A stretch of 64,000 bases of DNA from the NCBI GenBank assembly GCA_949316235.1, contig OX438755.1, forward strand, positions 15,393,151 to 15,457,150, read 5' to 3'. The notes under the pieces are model-generated. The model made no database searches. It was not told the DNA's origin and worked only from the letters and a program-made list of their open reading frames with translations. This stretch comes from Oegoconia quadripuncta (taxonomy: Eukaryota > Arthropoda > Insecta > Lepidoptera > Autostichidae). Of the stretch, positions 14,101 to 26,041 are shown one piece after another (the first letter of the stretch is position 1; each line of letters begins with the position of its first letter). Both the position numbers and the translations under genes were made by a program.

Positions 14101-17100
14101 TTGGTCACAACAGAATTCACACCTTGGTCGGTCGTGCGTGAAATACCGCCTAACTTTAAACAGAATGACAAACTTCTGGGCCCATATTTCAGTCGTTAAT
14201 TCCCGACTGTTGAGATTGAGATGACGAGATATTGGTGCGGATATATTCCAAAAAAATTCCGATTTGAAGCAGATCATTGATTTATGATTTACAATAAGAA
14301 ATAAATTGCCAAACATTAGTCTTACTTTAGAAAGGACAGCTAGCTGTTTTCCATTTTGGCTGATACTGATTTTGCCACGATGTACTATATACAGATATGG
14401 AACTACATCCATTTCTCTGATGACAGTCTCGCCGGGGAGGAAGTACATTTGCGAGAAAAAAATGCACAATTTTCGCAAAAGGCTTTCACCCCCCTTAAAT
14501 ATTTCATCCGATGCTTCCAGCGTCCTTAAAGAAGTAATTTTCTTATGAATTAAGTAATGTAATCTAGCATGTAAAACATGAGGACCTTACTAAAAACCAC
14601 TTAATAGACTTGCACATTAGTTTGTTTGTAAAACCTTTATTGTACAAAAAGGCAACACATTTTTGCTGTAGCTCGCGACCAATTTTAAGTAACGAATATA
14701 ATTTGCTATGTACCGCAGTTGCAGGCGCTTGCAATCGGTCGCTTTGGAACTCTATGATGGAGGCATAAATGTTCAGCAGTGGCCGGTACAAAATATATGA
14801 GGAAAAACAATTTTTAAATAGTACAGACAACAAAGCTTCAACAAGTTAATTAATTAAAATATTGTATATAGCCAAACTGTGTCCTCCCGTGGGTCTCGTA
14901 AAAGGCGACTGAGACATTTCAACCGCGCGCATGGGTTCATGTCCTGTCACGTGTGAATTTCTATTCGAAAGGTGGACTTTCCCATCTCAAATTATGACGA
15001 ATGCCCATGTCGTGCCCACACCAATGTCAGTTGGGAACACCATTTCGAAGTTGTAGGCGAGCATAGAGACCAACGGACCCTAGGCACAACTTAGACATAC
15101 TCTATAGGACAAGTGGCTAATCGACGTATCCAACTGGGATAACCAAGTGCTTGAAGACAAAAGTCTTTAATCATTGTGTGTTACCAGTGATGGCTTCTGG
15201 CACTGAAAGGTGGTCTCTCCCTACTTACGATTTAAAAAAGAAATAATTCAAGTCTTGTTTAAATACGGCACCGAGACGGTCGCTCATCAGAGTTTGCGCA
15301 TCGACTCCTTTGGTTCTGTAATGAAAAATAATTATCACTTACATACGCTTGATGTTTTAAAGTAGTAATAACATCAATGAAACTTTTTTTAGTTTCATAG
15401 GTTTGTGGTTTCGACACGTAAATCTGATAGCTGGGTAGCTTCCACTAACGTATTTCTGAGAATAGGTAGATGTGGGTGGACGGAGGTAGAGGTTGTCGGA
15501 ATGTATTTATGTGAATAGCTTCCTAATCCGTTTCTAACAAGTTGCTAAGAAATTCCGTTTCAATTCCTTCCTTCAAACGCAAATATAAAACGCACCTATT
15601 GATTTCACAAAAAATGTAAGGTATAATTTAAAAACTGTATCAATCTGTATAACATGTATCAAAGCAAAATCTAATTTTGCACTTGAGAATAGTCTTATTT
15701 GAGAAGCTGGTTTCGCATTGCGGCTCTCATTATTATAGTAAATTCAGTGAAATGCCATGTACTACTTTATTAGCCAATTCTGCGAGCATGTTAAAAATTT
15801 GCATACTCGTATAAGCACTGTGCGGTGTTATTTTCTCCAATCTCCATCCTCCGGTGTCCACAGAATACCAGCGTCGCGTCACTGGGCTCCAATGTCACGA
15901 CATTATGCTGAGTGGATGCCTTATTGGCACCATCACATCATGTACTAATTTAAGTAGGTAAGCAATAATGGTGTCAAATAAAAACTTTTTCTTTCTTTCT
16001 TTAATCCATGATGATTTGTGAATTCTAATGAATAATTAAGTATAATGTGTTTCTCCGTGTGCGAAGTGTGAGTTTTGTCTCGTTTTAAACTTTACCATCG
16101 CGTTCGCGTTTACGAAAAAAGTCCCTATGAAAAAAATCGATATGCAAACTATCCGCTAGAGGCGCTGCACATTGCTCTATACAAATCGTCACGTATACGT
16201 GAACGCGGTAGTAAAGTTAAGTCGAAACAAAACACACACTCCGCCCTCTGTATCATGATAGTTATTTAGAGAGGAAACTGTGGGACAATAGTACTATCAA
16301 TGTATATTCACCTCATGTAACAGTAGCTGAAATGATCGACGCACCGATCGATAACGTTATTGCTGACTCTTTCTTCTTTCAAAAAGGACACCATCTGAGT
16401 TAAGTCTTGTTGGAACCCTTGGTTGCCTTTATTTATGAGTACTAGCAGTGATAACGAGTAAGTACTTAAGTGCCTGTGAAAAAATTGAAATTTAATTCTA
16501 TATTTATTATACGAAAAGTGCTATACGCCTTTGTGTTAGCGCTTATCCTATCACACCTGACGGTAAATGAGGATGAGGCTGAAGATGGAACGCTCACCCA
16601 TAACCCTTAACTTATTTGGGAGACTAGCTATCTCGTTCCAAATAGCATTCTCCCAAATAAGTTAAGGGTTATGGGTGAGCGTATGAAATACATGGAGCAC
16701 ACTGATAGTTCTGGACTCCTGGTCGCTCATTTCGAATGTTATGTTTTTTAAAAACTAAGAAAACCATTGATTTAAAAACAATTTGGAAATCGCGGATCAG
16801 CTGTTTTTTACCACAAAGTTCGTCGTCCGTAGCATAAATGGAATTATCGCGAAGGGATTTAGGGCAATGATTTTGTATGATTGAAAAAGTTCACTACCGC
16901 TACAAGACTGTACTACTCGTCTTCAAAATGCACCTCATTTGAGCACCGTAAGGCGTTGGTACGCAGAATCTGATCGTGGCCGTGTTTCTCTCCATGACGA
17001 AATTAGTGAAGATCGGCCCTTAACTGCGATCACTGAGGAAAATGTGTCTACTGTGAAGCCTAATTGTATATAGAAAACCGGCGAATTCGAGGACATTTTG

Positions 17101-20100
17101 AAGATTGATTCCGTCTGGCCAGCTATCACCATCTTATCTAAATCTGCCGCCAAGTAGCAACGTTAATAGCTAGTTGTGGGTTGTCAGAGATAAGATAGCC
17201 AGTCCCCCAAATGTGTTGAGGTGTCCTGGTCAGTAATGAGACAAATACAAAAAAAAATTACATCAACATTTAAAATCTAGTATCTAATATCAAATGGATT
17301 GTTTAGTAAGCATACACCGTTGGGTGTAGCAACGCGACCTCGGTTTTGAAAACCTTATATTGTTTACATTGAATTAAGGAGGTAGTTAACAGCTTTCTTT
17401 AATATATAACTATAAATTGAAAATTTAGAAAATAATACAGACCAAACCAACTATGTTATATGATAAATACCTTCTAAACGGCTTAAATGATTTCCATCAA
17501 TTTATACTCGAGTCTTATCTTAAATATTTTTTTTTATTTAAATCGGTTAAGCCGTTTATCATTAGTAAACTCTCGGAAGATAATATCGAAATACACCAAA
17601 AAACCGTGTTTAAAACTAAATATCTTCTAAACAGCTTAACCGATTTTCATCAAATATGGCTAAGGACCTGTCTACGCGTTTAGTCTTTAAGATAAAAAAC
17701 ACAAATCTGACCATTTATTACTGAGAGTCCGGACAAAGGCTGGACACACACAAACAACGCGGTCAAATAAATAACACCCGTCGTTTTTCGTCGGTGTTAA
17801 AAAAGTGGCCTCTTGCCCTTCTTTTAATAATAGATTGTATCTTCTCCAATTATTATCTTCTTCTCGTCTGATTCATTTATGTCAACTTGGCGAGTCGGTG
17901 ATTTTCTCGATTTGAACTTTATTCAGGAAGGATGTAAGTATTGATTAATAATTCTATTATATCAAAGGTCGAATTATCATCCTCGAATGGTAAGTTTTGT
18001 TTAAAGTCAAAGGCATTCTAATGATTTCTCCATTGAAACAATCGTGCGTAGTCGTATACGTTCCGCCGACAGAAGCTTTCATCTACGTCGCTTTCGACGA
18101 CAGGTCTTTCCAACTACGTACTACAAGTTTCCCTTTGCAGCAGAAGGACAGATAAGCAAAATCCCAGAATAGCAAACTCCTACCCTTTTATCTATACATA
18201 CTTTTCCATCTACGTACCGCTAGACAGAACCGGGCGTTAGTTGTCTTAAGATTGACGGTGAATTCTCCGTAAATGGAAAGGTCTGTAGTTATAAGGGTAA
18301 TAGGTTTATTGTCGTGTTGATGAAACTTACGTCATTGGAAAGGCCTGTCGTCGAAAGAAAGTAGGTGAAAGGTTCTGTAGGCGAAACGTCCAAAGGCGAA
18401 AGGGTCTGCTGGCGAAACGAAAATAAATGATTCGTCCTGTCGATGAACAGTCCAATGGCGAATCAGTCGTAGGACAACGGATGCGGATTCGTGATCACCC
18501 TTTTGACCTCGGCTGCAATTGTATATTAGATTTCCCCGGCGATGATGTGTTGACGCGGCAGTGAACTACATGCAGCGCGGCATCGAACAGTGCGCGTGTG
18601 TGTTTGCATAAACCGCCTTATCAATTTAAACTTACCAAAACACTATGGCCAATAGTAATATTATTACTAGAACCTCATATTTATTAAACTCTGGAAAAGA
18701 AAGGAATATTTTTATTAATTGATACATACATAACGCAACGACCTTTATAACAAATGGGGTGGTCAGCGATATCCCGAACATTAGTGTTTGGATGTACCAA
18801 ACATGCTTGAAACTACGTCCACAATTGAAATATACAGAAATGCACACGTGACAGGAAGCCCGTCACCGTTAACACTTGCATATCTATAGAGGGTTGTTTT
18901 TTTTGTGGAAGTTGCCTTTAATAACAACCATGGGAAGAGACGGTTTGGATCTATTCATTAACGTTGACCCGACGTCAACAGAAAGTGGGAGTGTCCTTCA
19001 TAGAGACAGACTCGCTACCGGAACCCAATTTCGCTGCTCTCAAATATTTAGGCGTCAAAAAAGTTTATGGCTAAATATATAAATATTTATGTATATATTA
19101 TTCGTTATCTAGTATCAATGGTACAAGCTTTGCTTAGTTTGGGACTAGATTTTTGGTGTAAATAAAATAGGACTATGCATTATTGGGATGCATTGACAAA
19201 GAATGGATACATAACGCCATCAATCACATAACACCCGTCGATTGTGACGGCGATGGTTTCACCACATGTCGCGTGTGTATTTCAGTAACCTACTTCAAAA
19301 GGTAAACCTTGAGTGATGATGTTTGAACCATCCAAACGCTATGTTAAAGATATCTATCACAGACCGTTCCATTTGGAATAAAGTTCACGTAATCATTATT
19401 GGCCGTGTGGTTCCCGGCAGTGTAGAATAGGACCAACCGTCCCGTGGGTGTAGTAAAAAGCAACCAAGCAAGCAAATTGCATAGACCAGTGATGGACAGC
19501 AGGGTCATTAGTGTGGAGCTCCTAAAAAAAACTGCGATCGCCAACGCGCCTGCTCAGCTTGGCGATTAGTGAAGAGGCTTACTCGTATGTTCAGTGAATT
19601 ACATCAGACACATCTATTAAGAGCCTATCGACCAGGAAGTCACAAATCGGATCAACACGGGTTGGATGAAATGGTGACAGGTCACCGAAACAATATGTGA
19701 CTCACGGATGCCCGTCAGCTTGAAGTGCAAAATTTATAAATCCTTAATAATACTTGTCGTAATGTATGGTTTGTAGTGTTGGGCCATTAAGAAGACGGAT
19801 GAAAGGAAATTGCATGCAGCAGAGATGAGAATGTTGAGATGGATAAGTCGAGTGATGAGCATGGATAAAATAAGAAATAGGTATGTAAGAGGAAGTTTAA
19901 AAGTGGCATCCGTGACAGAAAAATTGAAAGGAAATCGTTTGGCATAAATGGACATGTTATCGGGAGGGATGAAACGCATGTTACTAAGAGAGTGATGAAT
20001 ATGGATGGCGATGGTTGGAAAAGAAGTGTAAGACCACGAAAAAATAAAAGGATTGTGTGTGTGATATGAACGAAAAGGGCGAAAATAATGAGGTTAATGG

Positions 20101-23100
20101 CTGACAAAAGAGATTGGAAGAAAAAAATGTACTGCGCTGACTCATACAAACTGGGACTAGGCAAGATGATGACATCTATTAAGAGTCTGTAGGCTCTTAG
20201 TAGGTAAGAGGTTTATATTCAGGTTCTTTTGTAGCACCTAAATATAAACCTTTCTCATGATTATTTCTTAACCGCCATGCTCTGGGCAGAAGGATTGACA
20301 TTCGCATATTATCACTGCCGATAACCGTATTAAGCCCTTGTGAATGTGACAGATGACCAATTAAGAAATTACCTGTTATGCGATACGCATTCACATCAAG
20401 GCCAATTAAACCTCGTTGTACAATGTTAATACTTTCAGCAAATACCTGTGGAGACATAAAACGTACCATGGTATTTAAAGTTCAACCCTAAATGTGTCAT
20501 TTTAATACGAGTGTTTCCGTGATTCTGTTTGTTTGTCACATTTATTTCGGATGAAATATCTATATGTTATGTTAAGTAAAGAGATGCCTGTTAGCCACAG
20601 TTAAGAACCGAAGAGGAGAGATAATAATTGAGGGAAAGATTGAAGGAAAGAGAGGAAGGGGAAGACCTAGGCGTAATTACTTTGACCAAGTGAAAGAAAA
20701 GATGAATGTCGTGTCAATCGAGGGCGGAAAGTAGAGAGACATGGTCGTTACTCCACCGACAAGAGCATAGCTCTTAAATTGAAGAAGAAGAAGATCTAAT
20801 GTAATAATGCTTGAAGTTTTATCTAGATAATGTAATGGAGTCCAAGAGAAGTCGATGTTCCTACATGCCGACCGCATATTATATTTATGTAAATAATTAT
20901 CTTACTTGATGTAATTGAGACATTGTGGGTTTTTGATCCAGTTGTACATGAAGTTGTGTCCAACAGCTGTTCTTCCGTTCCATATCTAATAAAGCGTAAG
21001 TCTCTGTTGACCAAGTAAATTTTATGCACAGGTTTGTACAGTAAGTGGTTGCACCACTAGCTAATAGATAAAGCACTAGTTGCCACTTGAATATCTGTGA
21101 AACATAATATTAGTATTTGTGGTACTTTTATTATGAAATGCGGTACGATAAATGAATCCACGCTAGTCTGTATCGATTATTTATTAATAGAATAGAATAG
21201 GTGGATGGGATGGAAAGGGATGGAACCGGATATATATTATATATTATATATTATTGCAATATTTCGTATTCGTACTATTAACCGTTAAGAAGATTCCTCT
21301 TCGGGAGAGAATGCTGGCTGCAGCATCAGGCCACCGCGAAAATCATGTTTAACAAGTAAAACAAACCGTCAATGCAAATTTCGTATCACTGCTATTAAAC
21401 CTTTAAAGAGTTCCCCTCGTGACGAGACCATACTGGCTTCAGCTTCTATTCATGTCTAATTCATACTACAAATCATGTTTAACTATCAGAATTTAACTTG
21501 TATACAAAGATTAATATTTGACTACTACTCATTGAAGCTATCCATCTTGGGGAGACAATCCTGGCTGCAGCATCAGGTCATTGCGAAAATCGTGTTTAAC
21601 TCTCAAATCAGATCACAGATTTAGGAGTTCTGTTATTGTAGAGTTATTGCATGGGTAATGTTTTTATGGTTTGGTTTGTGTATTACGGATGTACTTTTTA
21701 TGTAATTTTCATAATTTGTAAGCTCTGTGAAATACTATTTTACTTACCTCGTGGATAGTATCGTGGATTGTGTAGTTCATACCTACAGAAACTGTTAATA
21801 ATTTAAATATGTACAGTTTTTAACTATCCCAAATAAATATAAAATAAAAACAAACCTACTTCTAATAAAATTTGACTATTTTGGGTGTAAGTCATTTTGA
21901 TGAAAATACAATAATTTGGTATCATCGAGGTTACCTGATGATGGAGCCGGCAGGGGATAGGGAAACTCTTCAATGGCTACTAGCAAATTCCTCGGGATTG
22001 GACTCATTTGGTTTGTATTGACGATTCCCATGCATTGGGATGATGATTTCCCATTTCATGATGCGGGTCTGAAGATGAAGCCGAGAGGTGGATAGTAGGA
22101 CTACTTTTTACTGACAGAAGCGTGTTTTTTAATTTTGTTTACTATAAATTACAAGTAATAAGTAAAAACACAAACCTTTAAATAAAATATGCTTGTCAAT
22201 GGCACATCCGATATATAGTCGAAGTATCCCGTTATCATATAAACATGAGCAAACTTACTAACAATCTGTGGCATAAAAATATAATTTTGATCTATATCGT
22301 CATGCATAAGACTAGTTATGGGTATTACACCAATCAGGTCCAACAGAAAACCACGTCTCAGATAATGTTTTAGAATTTCCCAAAAGTTTGATATTATTAA
22401 ACCACTTTCATTGTAATATGGAATCTGAAACGAATCATAAAACATGTTGAGAAACTTCGTTGCACCTTCTGCCTTTTCCACCTTTACGAAAATTCTACAT
22501 GAATATTAAAACATGGCACAATGAACCTGTAGTTTTGATAAATGTATTTAATTTTTAATTGTTTCCACTAATTCCCGATTCCTTCTTTTTGTAGTAAGCT
22601 GAAACTGAAGTTAGCCATCTCACTCATACATGTAATTGGCCGGAACCAACTTCCAATGCATAGAGTTTTCTATGTCATTTCCTTTCACCTTTATAATACC
22701 TATTATTAATTTGAGTAGTACAATATTATTTTGTGGCAGTTTGATTTATAGCTCTTTTTGATGATTAATTATGCTTCTTAGTCGTATGGCATGTATGTAT
22801 TATCTTTTAAAGTCATTTAAATATTTGCGACGTTATGCTGCCTAAACAAGAAAGAATGCAGACGTATTGCAAATTAGGCAAACCGCTTTAGAGATATTGA
22901 TTTGAGGTATTTTACTTTGTAGGCGTTTTAAATGTTAGTAATTTTGCCACTTAGTCTTATAGCTGTTTACCTGCTTACCCTTCTAACTTTGATTCCAACG
23001 TATCGATTTTTGAGATGACACCGATCGTTCGGTGCCCCTTTAAAATATCACTCTAACTCTAAAATAATCAATTCAAAATATGGTCACATAAGTGATCTTA

Positions 23101-25997
23101 TTTTGGAGAAGAATGTGGCTCTCGGGGCCACGATCTGAAGTTGAAAATCATGATTCAGGTTGATTTTCAACTTTAATATCATCATCACATTCAGTCTACA
23201 TAGTTCAAGAAAAGAATTAAGATATGGCCCCGAGATCCAGCTGCACACAAAATTTATATTTAAAGTCTGCAAAAATAACAGGTAATACTCTTCGTCACAT
23301 TCCGTCTAGATGGTTCTAGAAAAGAATTGAAATCTGCACCTTTTTTTTATGCACAACAGGTTGGTACTTGCCCTCAATCACATCTGATGTTAAATGAAGA
23401 TGAGGTCGAAGGTGGAAGCGTACTCGGAAGGGGACTGGCTATCTTATCTCTGACAACCGGAACACAACAATGCTATTAACATTGCTGCTTGGCGGCAGAT
23501 TTAGATGAGATGGTGGTTGCTAGCCAGGCAGACATTTAAAATGCCTTACCACCAACCAAACCGAGTTCTTAAACATGTACCCCGCTGGGGATCGAACCCG
23601 CGACCTCCGAATCGTAAACCCAATGTTGTGTACGTTGAGCCACGGACGCGCTTAAAAATGTCTGTACACAAAATATACATTTAAAGTCTATACTTGTTCT
23701 ATCTCTTCTTTCCATCACGTAAACTGTGTATTGCAGGCAGGTGGAATATATCTCCGCTTTGACTTTGTCACATTGAGATAGCTAATCCATCAAAATTGAT
23801 TGGATTTCTTAAAATGTAGTTTATTATTTATATTACAATTTGACGAGGAGGATACAACAGGGACTTTTTCGGAATGTAACGACATAGTCATACTATTTTA
23901 ATTCTGTGGCGTAGTTATGGACGGCGCGAGGATTAGCGACGCTTATTGATCAGATCCTTCAGGGGGTCTACTCTCCAACGAAAATAGCTTCTGATGGCCG
24001 TAACTTCGGACTTTCTCTTTTACAGTTTGCTGTATCAATTATAAACCAATCGTCATTATTTTACTTTTGTTGTATACAGTTGGACATCACAAGTTAGTAC
24101 GGGAGGCAAGGAACGTCTGAAGTTATGGAAATAAAGGATTCTTAGCAAAAGAAAAAGTCCGAAGTATTTTCGTTAATAGACCCCCAGGTCTCTCAGATTG
24201 CGACAGAGGACTGATGTATACTAGAAATAAATTGCATTTGCAGGCAGATGCAATTTATTTTTCCGTTTTGACGATGTCGCATTGATATGTCTTAAATGCA
24301 GTTTTTTTATATATATCACAGTTCCTATCATGCTGCTTTTGATAGCAAATATTAAAAAGGAAGTTCTGCCTGAATATTTTATAACTGGTCTCGACGTCTA
24401 CAGATATACGAATACAGATAAATACTGACCAATGTTTTGAATATTATGTCAACAATCGCCACAGCATCACAAAATCCAGCTATGATGCTTATTGTCCAAT
24501 TACTTTTAGCTGCAATACTACCTTAAAATAATTGGAAATTAAAAAAAAATGGAGGGGTATTTGGGTAAAACCCAAACCGTTCCCAAGATTTCTCAGTCTT
24601 GGGAACGCTTAAGTTGATACTTGAGACTCTATTGCATATTAAACCGTATCAAAAAAAAATTGTATTTAAACTGAGACGTGATCTCAATTTCAAGATCGAT
24701 TTATTAATATGGCCCCTAGTGTTCTCGCTAACGGGACAATAGCGACAGCTACAAAACGCCGCCTGATGCTGGAAGCTGGTTTCATATAAATAGTCCATAT
24801 AAAATGTATAAAACTTCAGTGCGTAGCTCGGTGGCGTTTTGTACCTGTCGGGAGTTGCCCATGCACGGCGAGGCTGAGTCGCTTTTTATGACGTCGCGAG
24901 TAGCCCATGTACGACGAGGCTTAGTCGCTTTTTACGACGTCATGAGCTGTCCATGTGCGGCGAAGTTTAGTTGCTTTTTACGACGTTGTGGGTGGCACAT
25001 GTGCGGCGAAGGTGAGTCGCTTTTTACGACGTCGGGAGTAGACCATGTGCGGCGAAGCTTAGTCGCTTCGTTTACCATGCCAATTGGAACTATTCTACTT
25101 TAACGACAGCCACCAGGTCTGTCAGGTGAAAAAATGCAACAAGCATACACCAAAATAAAAGAAGTCGTATTCCCAAGAAATTTTACGGATTCATTGGTGG
25201 TTCAAAGCTATGCGAAAAATCAGATGATATATAATCATTAAAAGATAGTAAATCTCCCTTATGATTTCGATGTTTAATACGCATGAAAAATCATCAAAAT
25301 ATCGTACGTATACGATTTAAATCGTAGAATAGGCAGCCCAGGGCCTGCAGTCTCGACATAGATAGCGATCGTTATGTTATCGAATTCGGTCGCTAAGTCC
25401 TAACAATGTTATTTTAATTGGGTAATTAGAGTCTGTAGTATCAAAATCAGTCTCGACATAGATAGCGACCGATTTCGGTCGTTAACTCCTAACGATCTTA
25501 TTCTAAATGTTATAGTTTTCATAAGCATATCGGTTTTTTTGGAAGCCTGAATCGTAGTTTCAATGGAAACCGATATTTTGATACTAAAGACTCTAATTCT
25601 CCAATTAAAATAGCATTGTTAGGACTTAACGACCGAAATCGGTGGTATAGCTATCGCTATCTATGTCGAGGCTGCGGGGGCTGGTAACCAAACAACAACA
25701 AACAACGATACACAATAAATGGTAACAAAACGGTTTATGTATTGATAAATACCTCCCAAAGTCACGCAACTAATTGACACAACCACTGTGATCATCCTGA
25801 ACAGCAGCCATCCTTGTATAAACCTGTTGAGAAAGAGTAATAGAGATTTAAAAGATTGTAGTGCTTTTTCCATTCACCAGGTGGCTTGATTATTCATAGT
25901 AAAAAAGGTGTTAGGTTTTATAACCTAACACCTTTTTTACCCGACTGCCCAAGAAAGAAGGGTAATGTTTTATGAATGTATGTATGTATGTATGTGT

Positions 25998-26041
<44 letters not shown>

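Noticed and set aside
15228..15315. Exon-like frame after an attacag acceptor ([11 protein letters not shown])
   Set aside because: Joining it to exon 14 creates TGA, and it has no donor of the phase needed by exon 15; no homology to other units.
19734..20175. Antisense frames of 81-125 codons
   Set aside because: Shadows of a plus-strand RTE-like reverse transcriptase relic.
24850..25079. CRISPR array
   Set aside because: Repeats are contiguous without spacers and the DNA is eukaryotic.
24804..25103. 99-codon frame across the minisatellite
   Set aside because: Unit length 46 shifts frame each copy; no conserved protein repeat.
25661..25873. A separate gene starting at the ATG at 25873
   Set aside because: The ATG lies upstream of a strong acceptor (25824-25825); the conserved 71-bp exon and its gene B twin start at the acceptor, so this is an internal exon of gene A.
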